From Prochlorococcus sp. AG-355-A09 (GTDB taxonomy: Bacteria; Cyanobacteriota; Cyanobacteriia; PCC-6307; Cyanobiaceae), in NCBI GenBank assembly GCA_003280995.1, contig QCDG01000011.1, forward strand, positions 1-64,000: a stretch of DNA of 64,000 nt, given 5' to 3'. Below the pieces are notes generated by a model. It did not search any database, was not told the origin of the DNA, and saw only the letters and a list, made by a program, of their open reading frames with translations. Positions 29,598 through 39,481 of this stretch are shown here, in pieces (positions within the stretch are counted from its first letter, which is position 1; each line of letters begins with the position of its first letter). Made by a program: the position numbers and the translations under genes.

Positions 29598-30496
29598 ATA
29601 AATTCATTTATTAACTTATTCGTTTTTTCAGGTTCTTCATCATGAGGACAGTGACCAGCGCCATTAATAATATCTAATCTTTTAATATTACTGAATTGTT
29701 TTTTCCACTCTCTTGCTTCATTTAAAGATTCCCAAGGATCTTTCTCACCCCATATCAATTGGATTGGAGCATCAACTTTATCGAAAAGGTCAGTAGCAAG
29801 ATAGTCATCAAATAAGTTAATAAAACCACGAAAAGCTTCTCTAGAATTTTTCCTTTGAGAGGGCTGATAAAGTATTTCAATCAATTCTTTATCTATATTT
29901 TTTCCTGAAGGGTAAGCTTGTTCAAGTATTTTCTTTATAACTTTTGGATTAGCGGCTCTCGTAAAAAGTGTATTACTAATTACTCTTTGTCTGACTATCG
30001 TTTTAAGGACTGGTCTCAGAAGACTCATCAAGATATCACTTTTTTTTAAACGTTTATCATCCATAGTTCTTTGTGCACAATCAATCAAAATGATACCTTT
30101 GCAATTATTTTTGAGGATTTCAGCAGCTTTCAGTGCAATAACACCACCAATTGAATTTCCTACTAAGTAAACAGGAGATTTTATTACTTCTGCAGAAAAT
30201 GTTGATATTTGATTACCCCATAAGTCAAATGAATATTTAATTGAGTCTTCTTTTTCTGGTTCGTAATTTAATAAAGCACTAGGCTGACTACTTTTTCCAA
30301 ATCCTAATAAGTCAATTGCATAGCAGTTAGAAAATTTACCAAGAAAATCTTGATTATGTCTCCAGTGGTTTTTTGATGCCCCAAATCCATGCACTAATAA
30401 AATTTTAATATTTTTTTCAGCAGTAGATTCTTTGGATAAAGACCAAGAAATTTCCCAATTTTTCCACTTCCAAGTTTCAGATTTATTTAAAGACAC
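29582..30496 (-). CDS. Alpha/beta hydrolase, pheophytinase/dephytylase-like (copy 1)
   Basis: A 304-residue alpha/beta hydrolase. The oxyanion turn VHGFGAS is at about 35-41, the nucleophile elbow GNSIGG has S115, an acid is expected in WGEKDPWES near 250, and the histidine is H282 in GAGHCPHDE. A helical cap lies between about 140 and 225. The GHCPHDE ending and overall pattern resemble plastid/cyanobacterial hydrolases of the pheophytinase and chlorophyll-dephytylase group, but substrate cannot be proven from sequence. A second copy is at 58065-58964. Its 3' end overlaps the sigma factor gene. Confidence 0.85.
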   Translation of the reverse strand: MSLNKSETWKWKNWEISWSLSKESTAEKNIKILLVHGFGASKNHWRHNQDFLGKFSNCYAIDLLGFGKSSQPSALLNYEPEKEDSIKYSFDLWGNQISTFSAEVIKSPVYLVGNSIGGVIALKAAEILKNNCKGIILIDCAQRTMDDKRLKKSDILMSLLRPVLKTIVRQRVISNTLFTRAANPKVIKKILEQAYPSGKNIDKELIEILYQPSQRKNSREAFRGFINLFDDYLATDLFDKVDAPIQLIWGEKDPWESLNEAREWKKQFSNIKRLDIINGAGHCPHDEEPEKTNKLINEFIQETK

Positions 30497-30585
30497 TATG
30501 AGTACGATTTTAATTAAACTTTAATTCAAAAAAAAATTATTCGTTTTTAATAAATTATTCTTAGTTAAGAAAAAGTGTTCATTTT

Positions 30586-31584
30586 ATGAAAAAGAAAAAG
30601 GTCATATGTATTGGAGAGGCTTTAATAGACAGAATCAAAAATAAATCAAATCAAGGATTTACTGATTTTTTGGGTGGTGCGCCGGCTAATGTTGCTTGTG
30701 CATTAAGAAAATTAAAAATAGATTCAACATTTATAGGAAGTTTGGGTAATGATGATTATGGGAGAAAATTTATTTCTCAATTTGATCAATTGGGCGTTAA
30801 TCAAGATTTCTTGCAAATAGATCATAATTCATCTACTCGCGTTGTTAACATAGGTAGAGATCAGTTTGGAGATCGTTTTTTTTCTGGGTTTGAGGGTAGT
30901 TCTAATTCATGCTTTGCAGACGAAGTTATTAATAAGAAATTAATAGAAAAAGAAATCTTGAATTTGGAGAAATCTTTTCTAGAAATAAAATATTTGGTTA
31001 CAGGAACCGTATTATTATCATCTCCAATTTCAGCAGAGACTATTTTGTTTCTTGTTGAACAGGCTAATAAATTTGAAGTCAAAATAGTTATTGATTTAAA
31101 TTGGAGAGAAGTATTTTGGGATCATGCAAGTTTGTCATCAGAAATTAGTACAGCTGCGAGAGTTAATTTAATCAAGAATTTTTTAAATCATGCAAATGTT
31201 TTAAAGCTTGCTAAGGAAGAGGCAACTTTGTTTTTTGAGGATGAAAATCCCTTGCTAATATCTCAACAATTGCCTAATAGACCAGATGTAATAATAACGG
31301 ATGGAAAAAATCCTGTTTTATGGTATATCAACGGATTGCAGGGAATTACCGAAACTCCTACTTCGCAAGAAATTGTTGATACAACTGGCGCAGGCGATGC
31401 ATTTCTAGCTGGCTTTATTTCAAAATTAATTTCTTCTGGTTATCCTTCAAATGCACAAGAGATAGAAGTTTGTATTAAATTTGCATGTGTTTGTGGATTA
31501 TTAACATGTTTTGGTGAAGGCGCCATCGAGCAACAGCCATATTATGAGAAGGTTAATAAATTTTTGGGATCTCTTATTTCGTAG
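30586..31584 (+). CDS. PfkB-family sugar kinase, probable fructokinase
   Basis: A ribokinase-fold kinase of 332 residues. The first PfkB signature is GGAPANVACALRKL near residue 28, and the second contains TTGAGDAFLAGF with the catalytic base D271. Overall resemblance is to cyanobacterial fructokinases, which phosphorylate fructose from sucrose breakdown; the exact sugar is inferred. It is divergent from the alpha/beta hydrolase, and its last 43 bases overlap the convergent tsaE gene. Confidence 0.85.
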   Translation: MKKKKVICIGEALIDRIKNKSNQGFTDFLGGAPANVACALRKLKIDSTFIGSLGNDDYGRKFISQFDQLGVNQDFLQIDHNSSTRVVNIGRDQFGDRFFSGFEGSSNSCFADEVINKKLIEKEILNLEKSFLEIKYLVTGTVLLSSPISAETILFLVEQANKFEVKIVIDLNWREVFWDHASLSSEISTAARVNLIKNFLNHANVLKLAKEEATLFFEDENPLLISQQLPNRPDVIITDGKNPVLWYINGLQGITETPTSQEIVDTTGAGDAFLAGFISKLISSGYPSNAQEIEVCIKFACVCGLLTCFGEGAIEQQPYYEKVNKFLGSLIS

Positions 31585-31991
31585 TGTCTTCCATAATTTT
31601 TTGCATAGCTAATTTCTATTTTCCAGAAATTATCAATAACTGATTCTATTAATTCAGGCCATTCAATAATTAAAATAGCTTGTCTTTGTCTTGCCTCTTC
31701 TTCTTCTGAAAAAAAAACTTCTTTTGCTGAAGCAATATTTTCTAACCTGTATAAATCAAGGTGAATTAGCGGAATTCTTCCGGAGTTATAGTGATGCGAT
31801 AAAGCAAATGTAGGACTTGTAATGTCCTCGGAGATCGACAAGCCTTTAGCAATTCCTTGAACAAATGAAGTTTTCCCAGCCCCAATTGGACCCTGTAATA
31901 AAACAATTGAATGGGGATTTAATTTGTGTGAGAATTTTTTTCCTAAATTTAAAGTTTCTTTAAAATTCTCAATAAACACAAAATTACTCAA
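31542..31991 (-). CDS. tsaE: tRNA threonylcarbamoyladenosine synthesis ATPase TsaE
   Basis: The ATPase partner of TsaD/TsaB in making t6A37 in tRNAs reading ANN codons. The 149 residues contain Walker A GPIGAGKTS (34-42), the TSPTFALSHHY segment and the conserved HLDLYRLE motif. Length and motif order are typical. Its C-terminal codons overlap the PfkB kinase by 43 bases, and it is divergent from ahcY across 39 bases. Confidence 0.95.
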   Translation of the reverse strand: MSNFVFIENFKETLNLGKKFSHKLNPHSIVLLQGPIGAGKTSFVQGIAKGLSISEDITSPTFALSHHYNSGRIPLIHLDLYRLENIASAKEVFFSEEEEARQRQAILIIEWPELIESVIDNFWKIEISYAKNYGRHYEIRDPKNLLTFS

Positions 31992-32030
31992 AAATCATTT
32001 ATAGTTTAATAGAAAAAGTATTCACTCGAT

Positions 32031-33449
32031 ATGGTAATAGCAAATTCAGTTAAAAACGTTATACCTGATTATGTAATTGCAGATTCCTCTTTAGCTGATT
32101 TTGGTCGCAAAGAAATTAAAATTGCAGAAAAAGAAATGCCTGGACTAATGGCACTTAGAGATAAATATCATTCTGAGAACCCACTAAAAGGTGCAAAAAT
32201 AGCTGGAAGTCTTCACATGACTATTCAGACGGCAGTCTTAATAGAAACTCTTGTTGATCTTGGTGCAGAAGTTAAGTGGGCTTCATGCAATATTTTTTCA
32301 ACTCAAGATCATGCGGCTGCAGCTATCGCAGAACAAGGAATTCCAGTATATGCAAAAAAAGGTGAGACTCTTGATGAATATTGGCAATATACCCACTATA
32401 TCCTTGATTGGGGTTCAGACTCTCCAAACATGATTCTTGATGATGGGGGAGATGCAACTGGCTTATTAATACTCGGTAGTAAAGCAGAAAAAGATTTATC
32501 TGTTCTAGATAATCCCGATAATGAAGAAGAAATTGCCTTATTCAACTCAATTAAGTCTAAGTTGAAAAATGATAGTGACTTCTACTCTAGAATTAAAAGT
32601 AATATCATTGGTGTTACTGAAGAAACTACTACCGGAGTCGCAAGACTTTATCAACTGCAAAAGCAAAATGTTTTACCTTTCCCTGCTATTAACGTTAATG
32701 ATTCAGTAACTAAGAGCAAATTTGATAACTTATATGGCTGTCGCGAATCTTTAGTAGACAGTATAAAGCGTGCAACTGACGTGATGATTGCTGGTAAAGT
32801 CGCTTTAGTAATGGGTTTTGGAGATGTAGGCAAGGGTTCAGCCCAGTCATTACGTGGACTTGGTGCAATCGTCAAAGTTGCTGAAGTTGATCCAATTTGT
32901 GCTCTTCAAGCAGCAATGGAAGGTTTTAGCGTTGTTACGCTAGATGATGTTGTGAAAGATATAGATATCTTTGTTACGGCTACTGGTAACTATCAGGTAA
33001 TAACACATGAAAATCTCCTCAAAATGAAGGATGAGTCTATAGTTTGCAATATTGGACATTTCGATAACGAAATTGATGTAGCTTCATTAAAAAATTATCA
33101 GTGGGAAAATATTAAGCCGCAAGTTGATCACATCACTTTACCTAGTGGAAATAAAATCATTCTTTTAGCTGAAGGTAGATTAGTCAATTTAGGCTGTGCC
33201 ACTGGCCACCCAAGCTTTGTTATGAGTAATTCTTTTACAAATCAAGTATTAGCTCAAATCGAACTTTTCAATAATTCAGAACAATATGCTAAAGAGGTTT
33301 ATGTTTTACCAAAACACCTAGATGAAATGGTAGCTAGATTACATTTAGATAAAATTGGTGCAAAATTAACAAAATTAACTAAAGAACAGGCTGATTATAT
33401 AAATGTCCCTGTTGATGGACCTTTTAAACCACAACTTTATAGATACTAA
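32031..33449 (+). CDS. ahcY: S-adenosylhomocysteine hydrolase
   Basis: Splits S-adenosylhomocysteine into adenosine and homocysteine, keeping methylation reactions running. The 472 residues contain the substrate region [27 protein letters not shown], the NAD-binding loop [11 protein letters not shown] near 263, and the C-terminal [20 protein letters not shown] ending in PFKPQLYRY, with the Lys/Tyr pair used for NAD. It includes the roughly 40-residue insertion found in many bacterial and plant forms. The DedA gene begins 2 bases after its stop. Confidence 0.97.
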   Translation: MVIANSVKNVIPDYVIADSSLADFGRKEIKIAEKEMPGLMALRDKYHSENPLKGAKIAGSLHMTIQTAVLIETLVDLGAEVKWASCNIFSTQDHAAAAIAEQGIPVYAKKGETLDEYWQYTHYILDWGSDSPNMILDDGGDATGLLILGSKAEKDLSVLDNPDNEEEIALFNSIKSKLKNDSDFYSRIKSNIIGVTEETTTGVARLYQLQKQNVLPFPAINVNDSVTKSKFDNLYGCRESLVDSIKRATDVMIAGKVALVMGFGDVGKGSAQSLRGLGAIVKVAEVDPICALQAAMEGFSVVTLDDVVKDIDIFVTATGNYQVITHENLLKMKDESIVCNIGHFDNEIDVASLKNYQWENIKPQVDHITLPSGNKIILLAEGRLVNLGCATGHPSFVMSNSFTNQVLAQIELFNNSEQYAKEVYVLPKHLDEMVARLHLDKIGAKLTKLTKEQADYINVPVDGPFKPQLYRY

Positions 33450-33451
33450 GA

Positions 33452-34105
33452 TTGAGTTTAATTTTTATAAATTTTCTTACTTCAATACCTGATTATATCA
33501 GTTTAGCTGTTGAAAAAAATTCAACAATTGCATACCTGACTATTTGTCTGGCTATGTTTTTAGAAAATATAATCCCCCCAATCCCTTCGGAAATAATAAT
33601 GCCATTGGGTGGTTTTTTTGTTTATCAACAAAAATTAAACTTCTATCTTTTAGTTTTTTGGGGATTACTTGGGACTATCTTAGGATCATTGCCTTGGTAT
33701 TATTTAGGCAGGCTGGTAAATGAAAAAAGACTTTCAAATTTTCTAGATAAGAAGGGTAAATATCTGGGTATTTCTTCTAATGATCTAAATAAAAGTAAAA
33801 GGTGGTTTGATAAATATGGGGTTTCTTTAGTTTTTTGGGGCCGATTAGTGCCAGGCATAAGAACTTTAATTTCAGTTCCTGCTGGTATAGAACTTATGCC
33901 ATTAAGAAAATTTTTGCTTTGGACTACATTTGGTAGCTTGATATGGGTAGCACTTCTCACTTATTCAGGGTATTTATTTGGTGAAAACTATCTAATCATT
34001 GAAACTTACTTAGATCAAATCAAATATGTTGTAAAACCAATTTTAATTTTAATTTTCTTATATTTTTTTATAAAAATACTAATTAGATTCTTGAAAAAAA
34101 AATAA
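33452..34105 (+). CDS. DedA-family membrane protein
   Basis: A 217-residue polytopic membrane protein of the DedA/VTT superfamily, whose members are linked to lipid-carrier or lipid flipping and envelope homeostasis. It has several hydrophobic helices, the conserved GTILGSLPWYYLGR segment and the signature FWGRLVPGIRTLISVPAGI near 128-146 with the two key arginines. The start is TTG at 33452, just 2 bases after ahcY, which suggests coupling. It converges on ssb with a 3-base gap. Confidence 0.9.
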   Translation: MSLIFINFLTSIPDYISLAVEKNSTIAYLTICLAMFLENIIPPIPSEIIMPLGGFFVYQQKLNFYLLVFWGLLGTILGSLPWYYLGRLVNEKRLSNFLDKKGKYLGISSNDLNKSKRWFDKYGVSLVFWGRLVPGIRTLISVPAGIELMPLRKFLLWTTFGSLIWVALLTYSGYLFGENYLIIETYLDQIKYVVKPILILIFLYFFIKILIRFLKKK

Positions 34106-34108
34106 AGC

Positions 34109-34480
34109 TTAGAAAGGAATTTCAGTTGAGTTATTGCTGTTGGAATATTGGTTATTATCAGACTCTTTGCGTGATCCTAGTAAGTTTAATCTATCTACCC
34201 TAACAACTGGTTTGAATCTATCTTCTCCAGTATTTTTATCTTTCCAACTGTCAATTTTAAAGCTTCCTGTAATTCCAATTAATGATCCTTTTTTCACATA
34301 ATCTGCGGCTATTTGTGCTTGCTTGCCCCATATTTCTAAATTAAACCAATCTGGCTCCTCATCTCTACTTCTTCTGTTAACTGCAATTGTGAAATTCGCT
34401 ACGATGCTGCCTGATTCAAAATATCTGACATCTGGTTCTCGTCCTGCTCTGCCAACAAGGTTAATAGTGTTAATTTCCAT
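34109..34480 (-). CDS. ssb: Single-stranded DNA-binding protein
   Basis: Binds single-stranded DNA during replication and repair. An OB fold spans about residues 1-100 (MEINTINLVGRAGREPDVRY, ANFTIAVNR, WFNLEIWGKQA). The C-terminus is short and ends NSTEIPF, a reduced version of the acidic DDDIPF tip that recruits partner proteins, with a single acidic residue visible. I use the ATG at 34480 because family members begin MEINTI; an upstream in-frame ATG at 34504 would add only eight residues. It is divergent from mreB. Confidence 0.94.
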   Translation of the reverse strand: MEINTINLVGRAGREPDVRYFESGSIVANFTIAVNRRSRDEEPDWFNLEIWGKQAQIAADYVKKGSLIGITGSFKIDSWKDKNTGEDRFKPVVRVDRLNLLGSRKESDNNQYSNSNNSTEIPF

Positions 34481-34611
34481 AATTTTTTTTTTTATACTAC
34501 TCATTTTTTCAGGTTCTGCTCAAAGTTTTACGTGCTATTCATAACTAAACAACAGAATTCCGAGAGCTTATCAGAAAATAGATATATTATTTAGAAAAAG
34601 AAATTCTTATT

Positions 34612-35664
34612 GTGATTTTTAACAGATTTAAATTTTCTCGAGATATTGGCATAGATCTAGGAACGGCCAATACTCTTATACATGTATCTGGAAAAGGCGT
34701 TGTTTTACAAGAGCCATCTGTTGTAGCTATGGATTTAGAAGAAGGGATTCCATTAGCTGTTGGTAAAGAAGCAAAGTTAATGCTTGGAAGGACTCCTGGC
34801 AATATAAGAGCTGTTAGACCATTAAGAGATGGGGTGATCGCAGATTTTGATGCTGCAGAACAAATGATAAAAACATTTATTCAAAAATGTAATGAAGGCA
34901 AGGGGATAGTGGCCCCAAGAATAGTGATTGGAATTCCAAGTGGGGTTACTAGTGTTGAGCGAAGAGCAGTAAGAGAAGCTGGATTAGCGGGAGCTAGAGA
35001 AGTTCATTTAATTGATGAACCTGTCGCAGCAGCAATAGGAGCATCATTACCAGTTACTGAGCCAATTGGAACAATGATTGTTGATATTGGTGGAGGTACT
35101 ACTGAGGTTGCAGTATTAAGTTTAGGAGGAACTGTTTTGAGTGAATCTGTACGAATAGCAGGCGATGAAATAAATGAGTCAATTGCTCTTTATCTTAAAA
35201 AAGTTCACAATTTAGTTGTTGGAGAGAGAACTGCAGAAGATATCAAGATTAAAATTGGATCAGCATTTCCAGATGATGATTTTGATAAAACTACTTTAGA
35301 GGTTAGAGGTTTACATCTTTTATCTGGTTTACCTAGGTCAGTCACTTTGACATCAGGAGAAATAAGAGAAGCCATGGCTGAAACACTTAGCAAAATAGTC
35401 GAAGCTGTAAAAAGAACTTTAGAGCGAACCCCTCCTGAACTTGCTGCAGACATAGTTGATAGGGGGATTATGCTTGCTGGTGGTGGAGCTTTAGTGAGAG
35501 GAATTAATGATTTATTGAGCGATGAAACAGGAATTTTTACTCACATAGCAGAAAACCCACTACTTTGCGTAGTTAATGGTTGTGGAGAGGTGTTGGATGA
35601 TTTTAAAAAACTAAAAAGAGTTGTTGACACACCAGAATTTATAAGGAACGCCATAAGAGATTAA
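34612..35664 (+). CDS. mreB: Rod-shape actin homologue MreB
   Basis: An actin-like ATPase that organises lateral wall synthesis. The 350 residues begin at a GTG (34612). The phosphate-1 loop [11 protein letters not shown] is at 11-21, the phosphate-2 loop [12 protein letters not shown] is near 163-174, and the adenosine motif is [10 protein letters not shown]. It is the first gene of a tight mreB-mreC-mreD set; mreC starts 4 bases after its stop. Identity is secure, although MreB and Mbl cannot be told apart without comparison. Confidence 0.97.
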   Translation: MIFNRFKFSRDIGIDLGTANTLIHVSGKGVVLQEPSVVAMDLEEGIPLAVGKEAKLMLGRTPGNIRAVRPLRDGVIADFDAAEQMIKTFIQKCNEGKGIVAPRIVIGIPSGVTSVERRAVREAGLAGAREVHLIDEPVAAAIGASLPVTEPIGTMIVDIGGGTTEVAVLSLGGTVLSESVRIAGDEINESIALYLKKVHNLVVGERTAEDIKIKIGSAFPDDDFDKTTLEVRGLHLLSGLPRSVTLTSGEIREAMAETLSKIVEAVKRTLERTPPELAADIVDRGIMLAGGGALVRGINDLLSDETGIFTHIAENPLLCVVNGCGEVLDDFKKLKRVVDTPEFIRNAIRD

Positions 35665-35668
35665 TGTT

Positions 35669-36421
35669 ATGTTAGATATCCGACGAATTTCTAATAGTCG
35701 TTGGTGGCATAAAAAGAAAAATTGGCTATTTTTTGTAATTTTTTTATTTTTGATTTTTGTAAGAATATCAAAAGGATCTTTTTATAAAGATATTTATTAT
35801 TTTATTTCAAAACCTTTTTGGCCTGGTCAATTTCAAAAAGAAATTGTTCTTGAGAGTATTGACCAAGAATATTTAATAAAGTTAAATCTTCTTAAAAAAG
35901 ATAATTTAAGATTGCGACAAATCTTATCTCTTCAAGAATCATCTAATGATGAAAATATTGCAGCTGCAGTTATTTCGAGAAAAACAGGTAGTTGGTGGAG
36001 ACAAATAATTTTAAACAAAGGTTCAAAGGATGGGGTAGAAATTGGTAATATTGTGATTGGCCCTGGTGGATTATTAGGAAGAGTAAAGAATACTTCTTTT
36101 TTCACTTCTTCGGTAACTTTAATAACTTCTCCAGAAAGTAAGTTAGGCGTTTGGGTAGATAGAATTCAAATCAATGGATTATTAGTCGGTCTAGGAGATG
36201 ATTACCCTAGACTAATACTTTATTCAAAAGATGCTGATATTAAGGTCGGAGATTTTGTATCCTCATCTCCTGCTAGTACATTATTACCTCCAAATATCCC
36301 TATTGGTATTGTCCAATCTATAGATGAGACATTGAAATCAAAAAAAACGGCAAAAATTTCACTTTTAGCAAAACCTTATGCAATTGATTGGGTGCAAATT
36401 TTGAGAGTAAATATTCAATGA
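35669..36421 (+). CDS. mreC: Rod shape-determining protein MreC
   Basis: A membrane-anchored periplasmic scaffold linking MreB to penicillin-binding proteins. The 250 residues have one N-terminal transmembrane helix (about 19-33), a coiled-coil segment (about 55-90 with LKKDNLRLRQILSLQ), then a beta-rich domain with GPGGLLGRV and the typical VWVDRIQINGLLVGLG. Its stop overlaps the mreD start by 4 bases. Confidence 0.95.
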   Translation: MLDIRRISNSRWWHKKKNWLFFVIFLFLIFVRISKGSFYKDIYYFISKPFWPGQFQKEIVLESIDQEYLIKLNLLKKDNLRLRQILSLQESSNDENIAAAVISRKTGSWWRQIILNKGSKDGVEIGNIVIGPGGLLGRVKNTSFFTSSVTLITSPESKLGVWVDRIQINGLLVGLGDDYPRLILYSKDADIKVGDFVSSSPASTLLPPNIPIGIVQSIDETLKSKKTAKISLLAKPYAIDWVQILRVNIQ

Positions 36422-36936
36422 ATAAATTTTTTACAAAAAAATTATCTATCATAAGCTTTATCTTTATACCAATTATTTTTTTGTGGCACCCAAATTGGCT
36501 AGGATTTTTAGGTGTTCAGCCAAATTGGCCATTATTTTGGTTATTACCTTGGGCAATGATTAATGGACCAATCAATGGTTTAATATTTGGTTTGTTTTTA
36601 GGTCTCATCCTAGATTCTCTAACTTTAAATGAAAGTTTTACTCAAATACCAGGCTTAATTTTTTGTGGTTTTTTGTTTGGGAGAATTAAATTACATAGTG
36701 ATATTTTGTTGGGACATTTTAGGTATGGTTTAATTTGTTCTTTTGGAAGTTTTTTATGTGGGACTATTTATGTTTTACAAATTTTGTTTAGAAATTCTTC
36801 AGATAGTAATTCTTTAATGTTGATTCCCAATGTTCAAAATATCTTAGCGGAAGTTTTTTTGACAGGTTTTTTTGCTCCCTTTATTTGCTCCCAACTTTTC
36901 AGAATGTTTAAATTTTCAAGAAGAAAAATACAGTAA
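36418..36936 (+). CDS. mreD: Rod shape-determining membrane protein MreD
   Basis: A small polytopic partner of MreC. I place the start at ATG 36418, which overlaps the mreC stop as ATGA; a longer reading from 36388 would extend into mreC. The resulting 172 residues contain about five hydrophobic helices and the WLLPWAMINGP...GLFLGLILDSL pattern seen in cyanobacterial MreD. Sequence conservation is low, so position in the operon carries much of the call. Confidence 0.88.
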   Translation: MNKFFTKKLSIISFIFIPIIFLWHPNWLGFLGVQPNWPLFWLLPWAMINGPINGLIFGLFLGLILDSLTLNESFTQIPGLIFCGFLFGRIKLHSDILLGHFRYGLICSFGSFLCGTIYVLQILFRNSSDSNSLMLIPNVQNILAEVFLTGFFAPFICSQLFRMFKFSRRKIQ

Positions 36937-36961
36937 AAATTTTTGCCAAGAGGTAAAAGTG

Positions 36962-37009
36962 TTTGAAAAAATTTATATATATTTTCAAATCATTTAAATG
37001 TTTATAAAC
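36962..37009. promoter_or_regulatory. Cluster of palindromes upstream of rpaB
   Basis: The 180 bases before the rpaB start contain three inverted repeats close together: TTTGAAAA/TTTTCAAA with a 12-base spacer (36962-36989), CATTTAAATG (36991-37000) and GTTTATAAAC (37000-37009), the last two sharing one base. They lie 107-155 bases upstream of the coding start, where operator sites would be expected. The repeats are seen directly; a regulatory role is inferred. Confidence 0.35.
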
Positions 37010-37116
37010 CTTAGGAATATCTCTTTGAGGGTTCTTAATGTTATATTTTTAATTGTTAGAATAAATGTTCAAAGCAATAGTTCTTTGCCTTGAAATATCG
37101 AGAAATCTTTTTACCT

Positions 37117-37863
37117 ATGTCAAAAGCAAGAATTTTAGTTGTTGATGATGAACCAGCAGTTTTGAAGGTATTAGTTACGAGGCTTCAGCTAGCGGGATAT
37201 CAAGTGTATTCAGCCACTAACGGCGAAGAAGCTATTGAATCTTTTCATAAGGATTCTCCAGATTTGATAGTTCTTGATGTTATGCTTCCAAAAATGGATG
37301 GATTTGCCGTTTGTAGAAGAATTAGAGCTGAATCAGTAGTTCCAATAATATTCTTAACAGCTCTCGAGGCTATTTCAGAGAGAGTTGCGGGTTTGGATTT
37401 AGGTGCTGATGATTACTTATCTAAACCTTTTAGCCCAAAAGAGTTAGAGGCAAGAATAGCTACTATTTTGAGAAGAATGGGCCCAACTGTATCGGTTACG
37501 GAAACTAAAGAAGTTCCTTCAGGCAAAGGAGTTATGAAATTTGGAAGTTTAGTAGTTGATACTAATCGCAGACAAGTTTCAAGAGCAGGAGATAGGATTA
37601 GCCTAACTTATACTGAATTTAGCCTCCTAGAATTATTGTTTGACGAGCCTGGGAAAGTTGTGCCGAGAGCAGAAATTTTAGAACAGCTTTGGGGTTATCC
37701 TCCTCGTAGAGCAGCAGATTTAAGAGTTGTTGATGTATATGTAGCCAGATTAAGAGGTAAATTAGAACCAGATCCAAGAAATCCAGAATTAATATTAACT
37801 GTTAGAGGAATTGGTTATGCATCTCAGAGAGTTGGTGAAACAGCAACATCTTTGGCAAGTTGA
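37117..37863 (+). CDS. rpaB: OmpR-type response regulator RpaB
   Basis: A response regulator that in cyanobacteria controls light- and redox-responsive photosynthesis genes and is usually essential. The receiver domain has acidic residues D10/D11, phospho-acceptor D54 in VLDVMLPKMDG and the conserved lysine in LSKPFSPKEL near 104. The C-terminal winged helix (about 155-235) contains LTYTEFSLLELL and RVVDVYVARLRGKLE. ATG 37117 gives the usual start MSKARILVVDDE; an ATG at 37090 would add nine residues. The cognate kinase NblS is not in the window. RpaB is favoured over RpaA by overall resemblance. Confidence 0.9.
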   Translation: MSKARILVVDDEPAVLKVLVTRLQLAGYQVYSATNGEEAIESFHKDSPDLIVLDVMLPKMDGFAVCRRIRAESVVPIIFLTALEAISERVAGLDLGADDYLSKPFSPKELEARIATILRRMGPTVSVTETKEVPSGKGVMKFGSLVVDTNRRQVSRAGDRISLTYTEFSLLELLFDEPGKVVPRAEILEQLWGYPPRRAADLRVVDVYVARLRGKLEPDPRNPELILTVRGIGYASQRVGETATSLAS

Positions 37864-37913
37864 GCAATAGTCTGATAATTTTATTAAATAAAACAAATAT
37901 ACTTGAATAAATT

Positions 37914-39452
37914 TTGTCTGAAATAAAAGAAGCACGCTTACAAAAAGCTAACTCACTCATTAGTAAAGGATTTGCTTCTTATGCACAGAGTTTTAGAGTT
38001 TCAAATACTACAAAATTTCTTATTCAAAAATTTGATTATTTAGAAAATGGTCAAGAGGAAGACTTTAGTGTTTCTATTGCTGGCAGAGTGATGGCAAAAA
38101 GGGTAATGGGTAAAATTGCCTTTTACACAATAAGCGATCAAGATGGTCAGATTCAGCTTTATATTGATAAAAAGTTTATTAACTTAAATTTAGAAAAACA
38201 AAAATTACTTTCTTTTGAAGATATCAAAGAAATAGTAGATATTGGTGATTGGATAGGCGTCTACGGAACTATTAAAAAAACAAATAAAGGTGAGCTTTCT
38301 ATTAAAGTAGAAAAATGGGAAATGTTATCTAAATCATTACAACCTTTGCCAGATAAATGGCATGGATTGACTGATATTGAAAAAAGATATAGACAACGTT
38401 ATCTAGATTTAATAGTAAATCCTCAATCTAAAAATGTATTTATAACAAGAGCAAAATGTATAAGTTTTATAAGAAAATGGTTAGATAATAGAAATTTTTT
38501 AGAAATAGAGACTCCAATTCTGCAATCTGAAGCTGGTGGTGCTGAAGCTAGACCATTTATAACTCATCACAATACATTAGATATTTCGCTATATCTAAGA
38601 ATAGCTACAGAATTACATTTAAAGAGAATGGTTGTTGGAGGATTTGAGAAAGTATATGAATTGGGAAGAATTTTCCGTAATGAGGGGATAAGTACAAGGC
38701 ATAATCCAGAATTCACCTCGGTTGAAATTTATCAAGCGTTTTCTGACTATGTCGATATGATGAATTTAACAGAAGAATTGATTAAAGATATTGTAGCTAA
38801 TGCATGTGGGTCTTTAATTATAAATTATCAAAATAAAGAAATTGATTTTTCTAAACCTTGGACAAGAATATCCATGAAAGATATTGTCAAAAAATATACA
38901 GGGATTGATTTTGATTCTTTTAGTGGAGACTTTCAAGCAGCAAAAGAAGCCGTTAAAAGTATAAATATTGATTTCTCAAATAAAGTCAATACCATAGGAA
39001 GACTTTTAAATGAGGTCTTCGAGCAAAAAGTAGAATCAAAACTTATAGAACCAACTTTTGTTATCGATTATCCTGTTGAAATTTCGCCTTTAGCTAGGCC
39101 TCATCTTGATAATAAAGAAATGGTTCAGAGATTTGAATTATTCATTGTTGGTCGCGAGCTGGCAAATGCGTTTAGTGAGTTGATAGATCCAGTAGATCAA
39201 AGAAAAAGAATGCAATTACAGCAATCTCTTAGAGATGAAGGAGATCTTGAGGCTCATTGTATAGATGAAGATTTCTTGAACGCTTTAGAGATTGGCATGC
39301 CCCCTACCGGAGGATTAGGCATAGGCATTGATAGGCTAATTATGTTAATCACTAATAGCGCATCAATTAGAGATGTAATCCCTTTCCCATTGTTAAAACC
39401 AGAAATAACTTCCAAAAAAAATGAAAAATTACCCTTGAATGAAGTAAAATAG
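37914..39452 (+). CDS. lysS: Lysyl-tRNA synthetase (class II)
   Basis: Charges tRNA-Lys. The 512 residues contain an OB-fold anticodon-binding domain (about 50-150, with [15 protein letters not shown]) and the class II catalytic core: motif 1 near FLEIETPIL, motif 2 [16 protein letters not shown] near 254-269, and motif 3 [12 protein letters not shown] near the C-terminus. The start is TTG at 37914 ([13 protein letters not shown]), 50 bases after rpaB; no better ATG precedes the conserved region. Confidence 0.96.
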   Translation: MSEIKEARLQKANSLISKGFASYAQSFRVSNTTKFLIQKFDYLENGQEEDFSVSIAGRVMAKRVMGKIAFYTISDQDGQIQLYIDKKFINLNLEKQKLLSFEDIKEIVDIGDWIGVYGTIKKTNKGELSIKVEKWEMLSKSLQPLPDKWHGLTDIEKRYRQRYLDLIVNPQSKNVFITRAKCISFIRKWLDNRNFLEIETPILQSEAGGAEARPFITHHNTLDISLYLRIATELHLKRMVVGGFEKVYELGRIFRNEGISTRHNPEFTSVEIYQAFSDYVDMMNLTEELIKDIVANACGSLIINYQNKEIDFSKPWTRISMKDIVKKYTGIDFDSFSGDFQAAKEAVKSINIDFSNKVNTIGRLLNEVFEQKVESKLIEPTFVIDYPVEISPLARPHLDNKEMVQRFELFIVGRELANAFSELIDPVDQRKRMQLQQSLRDEGDLEAHCIDEDFLNALEIGMPPTGGLGIGIDRLIMLITNSASIRDVIPFPLLKPEITSKKNEKLPLNEVK

Positions 39453-39481
39453 ATTAATTAATCCAATACGAAATTTTTTAA

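Noticed and set aside
37879..37893. AT-only inverted repeat between rpaB and lysS as a terminator
   Set aside because: The arms are six A/T bases with no T-run after them; this is expected by chance in DNA of this composition.
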